A stretch of 64,000 nucleotides of DNA from Mycobacterium sp. Aquia_216 (GTDB lineage: Bacteria; Actinomycetota; Actinomycetes; Mycobacteriales; Mycobacteriaceae), in NCBI RefSeq assembly GCF_026723865.1, contig NZ_CP113529.1, positions 3,472,001-3,536,000 of the forward strand, in the 5' to 3' direction. The notes below the pieces were generated by a model. That model searched no databases and was not told the origin of the DNA. It was given only the letters and a program-made list of their open reading frames with translations. This document shows positions 26,286 to 35,073 of this stretch, one piece after another (the stretch's first letter is position 1; every line of letters begins with the position of its first letter). The translations under genes and the position numbers were made by a program.

Positions 26286-27710
26286 TCACCGCGATTGCCA
26301 GGTGCTCGTACCAATGGCGCCGGCGACCTCGGGGGCGGTAGTGGTGCGGCGGCTGCGCCAGCGGCGGAGTTCGTATGCGGCGAGAACGGTGAGAAGCGTA
26401 AGTCCACTCATGACGAATTGCGATCGTGTGTTGGAAAGGAATGCCATCGAGAGAATGACCACCGCCATCAGCACGATGGTGGCGTAGCTCAACCATGGAA
26501 ATAACCACATCTTGAGTCGCAACGCGCCGGGGTCCTCGCGTTCGGCGCGGCCCCGCAGCACTACTTGTGAGATCGCGATGATCAGATAGACGAACAGCGC
26601 GACAGCGCCATAGGAGTTGACCAGAAAGTTGAACACCACGTCGCCCCAGACGTAGGTCGCGGCGACTGATAGGTAGCCGACGGTGGTGCCCAGCATGATG
26701 GCTCGTCGCGGTACCCCGCCGCGGGACAGTTTCGTGAAGAAGCGGGGTCCGTCACCGTGGGTGGTCAGTGCAAACACCATGCGTGAGGTGGTGTAGAGCG
26801 CCGAGTTAAGACAGGACAAGACCGCAGTGAGGACAATGACGTTCATGATCGTCGCCACCGCGGGAATGCCCAAGACCGACAGTACTGACGCGTAGGGGCT
26901 GACGCCGACACTCTTGGTATTCCACGGCTGGATGATGACCACGACCAGGATCGACCCGACGTAGAACGCCATGATCCGAGCAACGATCGATTTCATTGCG
27001 CGCGAGACCGCGCGCTCCGGTTCATCGGACTCTGCGGCGGCAATGGTGACGATCTCCGCGCCCGTGTAAAAGGCAACGCAGGGCAGCACCGCGGCGAGCA
27101 CTGCGTACCACCCCATCGGTGCGAACCCGCCGTGGTCGAAGAGATGGGCTAGCCCCGGTGTCGAGTGTGGCCACAGGCCGGTGATCCACAGTGCGCCCAG
27201 ACCGAGAAAGACGACGATGGCGATGACCTTGATCGACGAGAACCAATACTCGAATTCGCCGAACATGCGGGCCGACATGAGATTGGTGGCCGTCAGCGCC
27301 AGCATCAAAACAAGACTGAGCAACCACAACGGAATCGCGGGTAACCACAGTCGCAGGATGCGCCCGCCGGCCACGGCTTCGACCGCCACCACGACGACGA
27401 AGAAGTACCAGTACATCCAACCGGTCACGAATCCTCCGCGGCGACCTAACGCCTGGCGGGCGTAGACGTAGAACGACCCGACTACCGGTTGGGCGACCGC
27501 CATCTCAGCGAGCATCCGCATGATCAGCATCGTGATGAGACCACCGATCAAGAACGACACCACTGCGGCCGGCCCGGCATCGGCGATCACCACGCCGCTA
27601 CCGACGAACAATCCCGCGCCGATCACCCCGCCCAGGGCAATCAGGTTCATGTGCCGGCGTCGCAGACCTTTGGCCAACTCGACGTCGGCCACGATGTCTG
27701 AATCCGCCAT
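26286..27710 (-). CDS. APC-family amino-acid permease (GabP/CycA-like)
   Basis: This ~474-residue protein starts at ATG 27710 behind GGAGGCGGTC, so the 10 residues upstream are excluded. The first region LAKGLRRRHMNLIALGGVIG and the GAGLFVGSG motif are typical of the amino-acid transporter family. So are MLAEMAVAQPVVGSFYVYAR, the FGEFEYWFSSIKV helix and AAAESDEPERAVSRA. The closest relatives I recall include GABA and D-Ala/Gly permeases; substrate assignment remains open. A possible regulatory palindrome sits 91 bp upstream at 27801. It is divergent from the LLM oxidoreductase gene. Confidence 0.85.
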   Translation of the reverse strand: MADSDIVADVELAKGLRRRHMNLIALGGVIGAGLFVGSGVVIADAGPAAVVSFLIGGLITMLIMRMLAEMAVAQPVVGSFYVYARQALGRRGGFVTGWMYWYFFVVVVAVEAVAGGRILRLWLPAIPLWLLSLVLMLALTATNLMSARMFGEFEYWFSSIKVIAIVVFLGLGALWITGLWPHSTPGLAHLFDHGGFAPMGWYAVLAAVLPCVAFYTGAEIVTIAAAESDEPERAVSRAMKSIVARIMAFYVGSILVVVIIQPWNTKSVGVSPYASVLSVLGIPAVATIMNVIVLTAVLSCLNSALYTTSRMVFALTTHGDGPRFFTKLSRGGVPRRAIMLGTTVGYLSVAATYVWGDVVFNFLVNSYGAVALFVYLIIAISQVVLRGRAEREDPGALRLKMWLFPWLSYATIVLMAVVILSMAFLSNTRSQFVMSGLTLLTVLAAYELRRWRSRRTTTAPEVAGAIGTSTWQSR

Positions 27711-28055
27711 GACCGCCTCCACCGGATACGCATGCATCACACCGCAACCCGGTCGTACGGCCTGCTTGGAGACAAATTGTCATGGGCCGCCAATATCGGC
27801 AACCAATCGGTTCGTCACGCGCAAAACCTCGCGGGGACCCGCCGTGGCGCTTTTGCCAAATCGGCAGCGTCCTCGGCGAGCAGTTCAACGGCCCGCGTGA
27901 TCAGGCGGCGCGGTTGATTGGAACCAATATCAAGAGCAGCTTCAAAGTCAAGTTGGCACAGCCGGATTCGAACACAACTTTGGCTCGCGAATCACCTTGA
28001 CGCGGTGTGGTTTTCGATCACGGAGATTCGTGAGGAATAGACCAACAGGTCTGGC
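27711..28055. other. divergent intergenic region between permease and LLM genes
   Basis: This 345-bp region contains one copy of a 14-bp palindromic word (27801-27814) found again in the TetR/SDR intergenic region. A weaker related hairpin-like sequence (GGTTGATTGGAACC) lies at 27912-27925. Nothing coding is supported. Confidence 0.55.
27801..27814. promoter_or_regulatory. candidate operator, first copy of the AACCAATCGGTTCG word
   Basis: This contains the perfect inverted repeat AACC-AATC-GGTT. The same 14 bp recur at 29910-29923 beside a TetR gene. Position: 91 bp upstream of the permease start. Shared control by that TetR is inferred, not shown. Confidence 0.45.
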
Positions 28056-28988
28056 GTGCTGGTACTGGGCATGCCGACCGGAATTATTCTGATGGCCCGT
28101 CCTAACGTGCCTAATCTCGTCGATGACGTGACCGCCCAAGCCGCACAAGCTCACGAGCTTGGTGTCGCACAGGTATGGCTGCCCCAGCAGCAGAACTACG
28201 ACGCGATAGCGCTGGCAGCGCTCGTCGGAGCGGCCGTGCCCGGACTCGGAGTCGGGACGTCGGTGGTGCCGATCAACCCCCGCCACCCGCTGATCATCGC
28301 CTCGTTGGCGCAGACAGCGCAGGCCGCCGCGCGCGGCCACTTCAGCCTCGGCCTCGGACTGGGTGCGCGCCAGATCGAACGCCAAGCCTTCGGCACCGAC
28401 TGGCCCAACACAATTACCCGCTTACGCGAGCATCTGACGATCCTGGCGTCGGTGTTCAATACCGCCGCCGTCGACTTCCGCGGCAGCGAACTCAGCGCCA
28501 GCCCCACCTGGCCGGTACAGGTCGCGGGCGGCACCCCGATCCCTGTGTACGTAGCAGCGATGGGCCCCAAGGCGTTACGAGTCACCGGAGAACTGGCTGA
28601 CGGCACACTCCCTTATCTGGCCGGACCCCGGACGATCGGTGAATTCATCGTGCCGACGATCACCAAAGCGGCAGCCGAAGTGGGCCGCCAGGCGCCGCGC
28701 ATCATCGCCGCGGTGCCGGTGTTGTTGTCCGAGGATGTCGAAAGCGCTCGCACCGTCGCCGCGCAGCAGTTGAGTTTCTACGAGACCATCCCGTCGTATC
28801 GCAAGGTGATAGCTCGAGAGGATGTGGCAAATATTGCGGACCTCGCCGCAGTCGGATCCGAGGAATCCGTCGTGCGTCAATTGCGCCGCTACCGGGATGC
28901 GGGTGCCACGGACGTGGTGATCAGCCCGCTGGACCGCTCCGCGTCCGTCGACCGCGAGGCGCTATGGAGGCTCACCGCCGCGTTGTGA
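28056..28988 (+). CDS. LLM class F420-dependent oxidoreductase
   Basis: This ~310-residue luciferase-like protein starts at GTG 28056, or possibly ATG 28071, in the divergent region opposite the permease. Features: DDVTAQAAQAHELGVAQVWLPQ, GVGTSVVPINPRHPLI, a GHFSLGLGLGARQ motif near residue 105 and the cofactor-loop region VYVAAMGPKALRVTGELADG. It fits the F420-dependent TIGR03564-like LLM group of actinobacteria. The substrate is unknown. It differs from the LLM gene at 8293 in the N-terminal and central motifs, so it is not a local duplicate. Confidence 0.88.
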   Translation: MLVLGMPTGIILMARPNVPNLVDDVTAQAAQAHELGVAQVWLPQQQNYDAIALAALVGAAVPGLGVGTSVVPINPRHPLIIASLAQTAQAAARGHFSLGLGLGARQIERQAFGTDWPNTITRLREHLTILASVFNTAAVDFRGSELSASPTWPVQVAGGTPIPVYVAAMGPKALRVTGELADGTLPYLAGPRTIGEFIVPTITKAAAEVGRQAPRIIAAVPVLLSEDVESARTVAAQQLSFYETIPSYRKVIAREDVANIADLAAVGSEESVVRQLRRYRDAGATDVVISPLDRSASVDREALWRLTAAL

Positions 28989-29286
28989 GCCCCCAGACGC
29001 TTCACGACGTGCGACACACGGATACCGACCGGTTGGGTGCGCCGAGTGGCGGTGGTCGCAGGGGTAAGCATGTCTGCCGCCGTAACACATTGCAGGACAA
29101 CTGCTTCGAGCAGGCCACCGGGGGAGAGGCTCCGGCTGCGGGTCAGATCCGCTGAGGTGAAGAAGTCACTGTGAAGTGGCGAGATCGTTTGCTGTGATCT
29201 AGGCGGGGATCCTCCGTTTGCCCTTGGCGGGTCAGGGTCGTCGGTGGGTGACCCACGTGTCCCACGTGCTGGTCACGGCGTGCACC

Positions 29287-29835
29287 TTACGACTTCGGCC
29301 AGCCCACCAAGGCCAGATCGGCGATCGCGTGCAGTTCCTCACGGTCGGCACCGCTGCGGGCCTGGATCGCAATCCCTTGGCAGACAGCGCTAATCCAGCG
29401 AGCCAGCAACAGGGTGTCTACGTCGGACAGTTCGCCTGCGGCCACCGCTTGGTCGAACCGGCGTGCCAGCTCCCGCGCCGCCGCATCACGAAACTCGGCC
29501 AGTCCGGCCGCATTTCCGACCAGCAGGCAGCCATCTGGGTCGCCGGAGGTCGCGTCGGCCGCCCCGTGCACCATGGCTTCGGCAACCTCGCGCGCGGTCG
29601 TACGAGTGAGCGCCACTGCCATGTAGCTGCCCGGGCCATTGATGTACCGGTGCTTTGCCCGCTCGAAGACTCCTTCTTTCGAGCCGAACTCGGCATAGAT
29701 ACCGCGGCGGTTCACCCCGGTTGCGTCGGTCAGATCACTGATCGACACACCGTCGAAGCCACGGTCCCAGAACAGCTTCATCGCGATGTCTTCGACCATG
29801 TCGGGATCGAACTCCCGGGGTCGCCCTACCGCCAT
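29287..29835 (-). CDS. TetR family transcriptional regulator
   Basis: The 182-residue protein begins with the TetR HTH: REFDPDMVEDIAMKLFWDRG, FDGVSISDLTDATGVNRRGI and YAEFGSKEGVFERA. The C-terminal domain has a GCLLVGNAAGLAEF-type stretch seen in the AefR/TetR_C_11-like group. It is divergent from the SDR at 29948, with about 110 bp between starts that contain a palindrome. It probably represses itself and the SDR, and perhaps the permease at 26286, from the shared operator word. Confidence 0.9.
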   Translation of the reverse strand: MAVGRPREFDPDMVEDIAMKLFWDRGFDGVSISDLTDATGVNRRGIYAEFGSKEGVFERAKHRYINGPGSYMAVALTRTTAREVAEAMVHGAADATSGDPDGCLLVGNAAGLAEFRDAAARELARRFDQAVAAGELSDVDTLLLARWISAVCQGIAIQARSGADREELHAIADLALVGWPKS

Positions 29836-29905
29836 GTTCGGCCTTCCGTGATCTCGGTCACAGGAGGAATCTCCCGCTCGACAATGGACTTGACCTGATC
29901 ATACT

Positions 29906-29925
29906 TTGTAACCAATCGGTTCGAA
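29906..29925. promoter_or_regulatory. candidate TetR operator
   Basis: The arms TTGTAACC and GGTTCGAA flank a 4-bp spacer AATC; six of eight arm positions pair, including the inner AACC/GGTT. The site lies between the divergent TetR and SDR genes, 22 bp before the SDR ATG. The central 14 bp reappear exactly at 27801-27814. Confidence 0.6.
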
Positions 29926-29947
29926 ACGACTTTGAGAGGTACGCGAC

Positions 29948-30694
29948 ATGAGCACAGCACCCCTAGCCGGACGCCGAGCACTGGTAACGGGAGGCTCGCG
30001 CGGAATCGGCGCGGGAATCGTGCGCCGTCTCGCCGCCGACGGCGCCGCGGTGGCGTTCACCTACGCGTCATCGGCCGTCGAGGCCGACAAGCTCGTCGCC
30101 GAGGTGACCGCCGACGGGGCCAAGGCAGGGGCCATCCAGGCCGACAGCGCCGATCCGGCACAGGTGGACGCAGCGGTCGAGCAGGCCGTCGCCGACCTCG
30201 GCGGATTGGACATCCTGGTCAACAACGCCGGCACCGCGCACATGGCGCCGATCGACGAATATCCACAGGAGCAGTTCGACCGCGTCGTGGCGATCAACAT
30301 TGGCGGCGTGTACTCGGCGATCCGCAGCGCGATCGGTCACCTCGGCCGAGGGTCGCGAATCATCAACATCGGCAGCATCAACGCCGACCGCGTCCCGGTG
30401 GCCGGGTTGGCCGTGTACGCGATGACCAAGGGCGCGGTCGCATCCCTGACCCGTGGTCTGGCCCGCGAACTCGGGCCGCGCGGAATCACCGTGAACAACG
30501 TACAGCCGGGCCCGATCGACACCGACTTGAATCCCGCCACGGGCGAATTCGCCAACGCCATGCGGCAAGTCATGGCGTTGGACCACTACGGACACCCCAG
30601 TGACACCGCGGCGGTAGTGAGTTTCCTGGCCGGCCCGGAGTCGGGATTCGTGACGGGAGCCAATTGGAACGTCGACGGCGGATACACCGCGTGA
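29948..30694 (+). CDS. SDR family oxidoreductase (FabG-like)
   Basis: This 248-residue classical short-chain dehydrogenase has the cofactor motif TGGSRGIGAG near residue 15, NNAG at about 94-97, the catalytic Ser in NIGSIN and the YxxxK motif in YAMTKGA at about 157-161. The C-terminus WNVDGGYTA is typical. Start ATG 29948 follows AGAGGTACGCGAC. It is the presumed target gene of the divergent TetR. Substrate unknown. Confidence 0.93.
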   Translation: MSTAPLAGRRALVTGGSRGIGAGIVRRLAADGAAVAFTYASSAVEADKLVAEVTADGAKAGAIQADSADPAQVDAAVEQAVADLGGLDILVNNAGTAHMAPIDEYPQEQFDRVVAINIGGVYSAIRSAIGHLGRGSRIINIGSINADRVPVAGLAVYAMTKGAVASLTRGLARELGPRGITVNNVQPGPIDTDLNPATGEFANAMRQVMALDHYGHPSDTAAVVSFLAGPESGFVTGANWNVDGGYTA

Positions 30695-31008
30695 CGTTCA
30701 CGGGTTGACGGGCTCAGCCGGTTGCGCGGTGTCGGTGAACCGTAACCGTCGAAGCGCGGTTCGCGATGTCCGCTGGTCGCCGGACAGCGTTTGCACTACC
30801 GGTAATAGTGAGCCGGGAAAATCTCATCGAGCACCGGTGATCCTTACTCAGGTGCTCTGGCTCGCCGTCGATGACCGCGTTGTAAGTTCGTTCGGAGCTA
30901 CGAAGACCGCGATCGCCGGCGCACTCAAGTAATTCGGTTATGGTCCCCGCCGGCGAGCAGCTCAGCCGCAAGTTGACCCACGCCACAGGAAGACGCGAGA
31001 GGACGCCC
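30695..31008 (+). other. intergenic region before the LGFP lipoprotein
   Basis: About 310 bp. A short open frame crosses it but shows no protein-like features. It presumably carries the SDR terminator and the lipoprotein promoter. Confidence 0.45.
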
Positions 31009-31617
31009 ATGAGATCGATCGCATACCGCCACGCGGCTGTCGTCGGCCTGGCCGTCGTCGCGCTGATCACCGTGGGCTGCAGCAATGGCAAGAGCGTCGA
31101 CGCAACGGCACCGCCCCAAGGCGGGGTGAACGCCACCTCCACGTCTAAAGCCCCAGCGCAGCCGGCCGAGGTGAAGCTCGTCGGGGTCGACAACGTCGAG
31201 GTGACTCTGACCGGCCCGATCGCGGCCAAGTACTCGTCGGCAACCGAGAGTCAGAAGCAGGCTCTCGGCAAGCCACTGACGGGTGACCGCAACGCGGGGA
31301 CACGGGACAGCGGCGTGGTGTTCCAGCAGTTCCAGGGCGGCGTAATCACCGCCAAAAACGGTGAGCCTGGCACGCCCGCATACATCACCCTTGGGAAGAT
31401 TCGGGAAGCCTGGAATATCCCACGCGGCCCGGACGGCGCGCCCGCGGTCACTGGCAATAACGGTTCGGCAGGTCCGCTGGGCCTACCCATCAGCGATGCG
31501 AACACCGTCGGCGATCAGCTCGTGGAGACGTTCGAGCACGGCACGATCGCGTACAACACGAAGACCAGCCAGGTCGAGGTGACGGTCAACGGCAAGGTCG
31601 TACCGTCCGGGCTGTAG
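31009..31617 (+). CDS. LGFP-repeat lipoprotein
   Basis: The 202-residue product starts at ATG 31009 behind GAGAGGACG. The signal peptide has a lipobox (ALITVGC), so Cys near residue 24 is probably lipidated. A Thr/Pro-rich linker follows. Two LGFP-type repeats come after: one in residues ~80-130 (KPLTGDRNAGTRDSGVVFQQ and FQGGVI) and another later (GPLGLPISDANTVGDQLVE and FEHGTIAYN). LGFP modules anchor mycolyltransferase-like or other proteins in the cell wall. The last ~16 residues recur almost unchanged as a fragment at 38117-38163. Confidence 0.85.
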   Translation: MRSIAYRHAAVVGLAVVALITVGCSNGKSVDATAPPQGGVNATSTSKAPAQPAEVKLVGVDNVEVTLTGPIAAKYSSATESQKQALGKPLTGDRNAGTRDSGVVFQQFQGGVITAKNGEPGTPAYITLGKIREAWNIPRGPDGAPAVTGNNGSAGPLGLPISDANTVGDQLVETFEHGTIAYNTKTSQVEVTVNGKVVPSGL

Positions 31618-31909
31618 CCCGAATCAGGCGTTCATCAACCGTAAATGGGCCGGACGTGACCGAATCGGCACCGGGTTTCGGATCGATCGATTCGCCCGTG
31701 GCGAACACGGGGGAGGCACGGTTGGAGCTAAGCAGTCGAGGTTGTCGGTTACCACTGGTGCACGCCTGTATCCGTGGTCGTTCGGGCCGCGGGTGCCCTG
31801 ACGCCTGTGGTCGAAACGCCGATCAGAATAGTACGATCCGTTCGCTGCAATCGAACGCTATGCTGGGGCGCGAATGCCGATCAAGCGGCTTGGCCCCCAT
31901 AGGAGACAG
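31618..31909 (+). other. region upstream of the XRE-cupin regulator
   Basis: About 290 bp with no supported gene. It may carry the promoter of the downstream regulator. One open forward frame crosses it without recognisable features. Confidence 0.4.
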
Positions 31910-32485
31910 GTGGAAACTGAGCTGATTCCCGAGCTCGGTCAACGGCTGCGTGAGATGCGCAAGCTGCGTGGTCGCTCCGTTCGCGAACAAGCTCGGATCC
32001 TAAAGGTAAGTCCCTCAACGCTTTCCGAGCTGGAACGGGGAATCGCCGGCATTTCGTTGCAGCGTCTGCAAGCCGTTGCGCAGAGTTTGGGGGTCAGCAT
32101 GGCCGACCTTCTTACACCCAACGGTGCTTCTTCTGCCAGTGGACATCCTCTAGAAATCATCACTCCCGCTGACCTCGGCTCCGCCACCGTCCATCCCGGC
32201 CCTGGCCTGCACTACGCGCTCGTAGGGTCCGGTGGTCAGCACAGACTGCAGCCCTACCGGGTCACCTTCGACGCTGGCGCCAGTGCCCCTGAACCGATCC
32301 GCCATGCCGGACAAGAATTCTGTTACGTGCTCTTCGGAGAGGTGTATCTGCACCTGGGAGACAATCAGTACCTGGTGACTGCGGGAAGCTTCGCGCGCTT
32401 CGACAGCGACATTCCCCACGCGTTTTCAAACGCATCGCAGACAAACGTCGCCGGCTTCGTCGGTGCCGGAACTCCGGCCTGGTAA
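31910..32485 (+). CDS. XRE-family regulator with C-terminal cupin domain
   Basis: The N-terminal HTH_3 domain (LGQRLREMRKLRGRSVREQA, ILKVSPSTLSELERG, LQAVAQSLGVSMADLL) is followed by a small cupin barrel. Its metal or ligand motif lies in IRHAGQEFCYVLFGEVYLHL and the later FARFDSDIPHAF. The C-terminal cupin suggests a small effector. GTG 31910 has AGGAGAC in front and ATG 31874 is the alternative. It stands before the methyltransferase gene, separated by ~500 bp, so direct regulation is possible but unproven. Confidence 0.88.
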   Translation: METELIPELGQRLREMRKLRGRSVREQARILKVSPSTLSELERGIAGISLQRLQAVAQSLGVSMADLLTPNGASSASGHPLEIITPADLGSATVHPGPGLHYALVGSGGQHRLQPYRVTFDAGASAPEPIRHAGQEFCYVLFGEVYLHLGDNQYLVTAGSFARFDSDIPHAFSNASQTNVAGFVGAGTPAW

Positions 32486-32988
32486 GGCCCTTTCGTTTCT
32501 AGTGGCCTTCCCCAGCGTGGGCTAAGTTCCGCACGATTTGCGACGCAATGCAGCGGTCGCGGCACAGAGCGCGCAGTTTGCACATTGCACACGCAGGCGT
32601 GAGCGATATCGAAAGCCTCCGAATCTGCTCCGAGCTCGCTTGACGGCGGGGAAATTCCCAACTAGTGTTCGGCTATACCGATCACTTAGTCGTGATATAA
32701 ACGGTGACACCGAACATACCGAAAGGCCGACTTCATCCATGGCCAACCACCCGACACGCACCCTTGCGGCGGCGGTCATTCCGATCAACGACGCCCCGGC
32801 ATGGCAGACGACGTTGCGCTGGTTGCTTGCATGGGGGACATAGGAAGCCTGGAGGCGGGAAACGGCCCACTCGCCCCGCGGCGATGCCGGCCAGTCGAAG
32901 GCGACGAAACGTGTTGCGTCGGGGCCTTTGCCTGCAGCGCTGCAGGTAACGCGCAAATCGTATAACCAACTGATACAAGGGGATACCC
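32486..32988 (+). other. intergenic region with a possible 34-aa ORF
   Basis: About 500 bp between the regulator and the methyltransferase. A small forward frame from ATG 32739 to TAG 32843 begins MANHPTRTLAAAVIPINDAP; it has a weak upstream GAAAGGCCGA and no recognisable homologue. I cannot support it as a gene. It is the only candidate for coding content here. Confidence 0.3.
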
Positions 32989-34020
32989 ATGACACCGCGG
33001 GAATCCGATGCGGGCGACCAGGTCGATCCGCATGAAGAGATGGCGCAGCTATTGCTCGGCCACTGGAGGAGTCAAGCGATTCGGGCGATCGCCGAGCTGT
33101 CGATTGCCGATCATCTGGTCGGCGGCGGCTTGACGGCGGCTGAGATTGCCACACGGGCGGATAGCGCGCAGGACAGCACTTTTCGGCTTTTACGCGCTGG
33201 AATCGCGTGCGGACTATTGAGAGCCGACCGCGATGGCCGATTTTTCAGCACGCCATTGCTTGAGACGTTGCGCCGGGATGCGCCACGGTCGTTGCGGAGT
33301 ATGGCGCTGTCGTTCACAGATGTTGGCCATTGGAAGAGTTGGCTTGGATTCGTAACCGCCGTGCGCACCGGTCACGCCGACGTGCGCGAGGTGCTGGGGA
33401 TGGACTGGTTTGACTACCTCGAGCAGCATCCCGATCAGGCACACCAATCGGCCTCTGCGATGGCGGCTTTGACGTCGTTGTGGGCGGGCGGTGTTGGCAC
33501 CGCGATCGACACCACGAACGTGAAATTGGCAGTCGACGTTGGTGGTTCGACCGGCGCGTTTCTGCGGATGCTCCAAGAGAGTAATCCAACGCTTCGAGGG
33601 ATAGTCTTCGACCGACCCAACGTTGCGGCTGAGGTGGCGATGCGGATCGCACACAGCGAGGTTGGACAGCGTACCGAGGTAGTGGGCGGCGACTTTTTCA
33701 AATCACTACCCGTCGGCGATCTGTACTTGCTCAAGCACATTCTGCACAACTGGGACGACGACAGGTGCGTCCAAATACTGTCCTGCTGCCGCGAAGCGAT
33801 GATTCCCGGTGGTCGGATCGCGATCGCCGAGCTGATCGTGGGCAGCCTGAGTGAGCCTGGTGTCGCGGCACTGATGGATTTACGAATGCTGGTGGCTCAC
33901 GGCGGGCGCGAACGCTCACTGCAGGAGTACGACGCTCTCCTGGGTGCGGCTGGTCTGCGACGCACAGCCGTCGCGACGACCGGTAGTCCACTGAGTGTCA
34001 TCGAGGCTGTAGCGGCTTGA
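32989..34020 (+). CDS. O-methyltransferase (SAM, family 2)
   Basis: The 343-residue protein has an N-terminal winged-helix dimerisation domain, SIADHLVGGGLTAAEIATRA, followed by a Rossmann core with SAM motif LAVDVGGSTGAFL at about 183. It has the motif VVGGDFFKSLPVGDLY, then LLKHILHNWDDDRCVQIL, whose central H and D are the catalytic and substrate positions of COMT-like enzymes. Close relatives methylate phenols or isoflavonoid-type compounds; a biosynthetic role is likely. ATG 32989 follows AAGGGGATACCC. A hydrolase and a monooxygenase lie nearby, consistent with a small catabolic or secondary-metabolite island. Confidence 0.9.
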   Translation: MTPRESDAGDQVDPHEEMAQLLLGHWRSQAIRAIAELSIADHLVGGGLTAAEIATRADSAQDSTFRLLRAGIACGLLRADRDGRFFSTPLLETLRRDAPRSLRSMALSFTDVGHWKSWLGFVTAVRTGHADVREVLGMDWFDYLEQHPDQAHQSASAMAALTSLWAGGVGTAIDTTNVKLAVDVGGSTGAFLRMLQESNPTLRGIVFDRPNVAAEVAMRIAHSEVGQRTEVVGGDFFKSLPVGDLYLLKHILHNWDDDRCVQILSCCREAMIPGGRIAIAELIVGSLSEPGVAALMDLRMLVAHGGRERSLQEYDALLGAAGLRRTAVATTGSPLSVIEAVAA

Positions 34021-34179
34021 CATCCTCAAGTCGATCGTCAGGCACGCGAACGCGAGGTCGTTGGCGCCGTGCTGGCGATGGGTGGGCGGGTCGGTTCCTC
34101 GCCGGAGCTGCCGAAGCTAATGCCGGCTGGCAGTCTTCCGCCCACGAAACCACATCAAGGCACAGAAAGCATCGACGTA

Positions 34180-34905
34180 ATGTCTACCTTTGTTCTCATT
34201 CATGGCGCGTGTCACGACGGGCGCGCCTGGGACCAGGTCATCGCTCGACTCGAGGATTTCGGCCACACCGCGTTCGGACCTACTGTGGCTGGCCACGGCA
34301 GGGGCGCGGACCCGCACGTGACTCATGCTCAATCCACCAAGTCGATAGTGGATTTCACTGTCGGCCATGACCTCAGCGATGTGGTGCTGGTCGGTCATAG
34401 CTACGGCGGCACCATCATAAGCAAAGTCGTCGAAGCGATTCCCGAACGAGTGCGACGGCTGGTGTTTTGGAGTGCATTTGTCCTCGATGACGGCGAGTCG
34501 ATGATGGACGCGTTTCCGCCGCCCATGCGCGAGATGTTGACTCAACTGGCGGCCCGTTCGCCAGACAACACGGTCACACTGCCCTTCGAGGTCTGGCGCG
34601 ACGTCCTATTGAACGATGCCGATGAGCAATTGGCACGCCGTTCATATGAGCAGCTGTCACCAGAACCGTTCGGTCAACTATTCGAACGACTAGATCTCAA
34701 GAAATTTCACGCATTACCCACACCGCGGAGCTATCTAGTCGGAACCGAAGACATGATTCCGCCCGGCGACCCGCACTGGCATCGCCGAATGGCTGCACGA
34801 CTGGGTGAGCATCGTTTCATTGAGATGTCTGGAGGACACGAGCTGCTCTTTACCAATCCCATCGGGTTGGCCGACAGGATCATCGAGGCGGGACGTGATG
34901 ACTGA
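34180..34905 (+). CDS. alpha/beta hydrolase (EstC-like)
   Basis: This 241-residue serine hydrolase has FVLIHGACHDGRAWDQV at the N-terminus, nucleophile elbow VLVGHSYGGTI (Ser at about 69), an acid in the YLVGTEDMIPP segment and a final His in EMSGGHELLFT. Related proteins include plant methylesterase-like EstC and pyrethroid hydrolases. It is co-directional with the methyltransferase and starts 159 bp after its end. Start ATG 34180 gives the standard N-terminus; the longer frame to 34069 is not supported. Confidence 0.87.
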   Translation: MSTFVLIHGACHDGRAWDQVIARLEDFGHTAFGPTVAGHGRGADPHVTHAQSTKSIVDFTVGHDLSDVVLVGHSYGGTIISKVVEAIPERVRRLVFWSAFVLDDGESMMDAFPPPMREMLTQLAARSPDNTVTLPFEVWRDVLLNDADEQLARRSYEQLSPEPFGQLFERLDLKKFHALPTPRSYLVGTEDMIPPGDPHWHRRMAARLGEHRFIEMSGGHELLFTNPIGLADRIIEAGRDD

Positions 34906-35073
34906 ACATCGGAGCGGAGCAGGCCCGCCCCGACCGCTGAAAGCCGGAACTGCCGACTTGACACCGATTTACACCTCTTGTGCCGACGGTCGAATTGCAC
35001 TGCTTCAACTGCCATATCCACTCGATGGCCGACGGATCCGCCGTTGCGGCGGGCGTGGCTTCCCTGCCCCGGT

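Noticed and set aside
32739..32843. 34-residue ORF before the O-methyltransferase gene
   Set aside because: The ribosome-binding site is weak and no conserved or structured feature is apparent.
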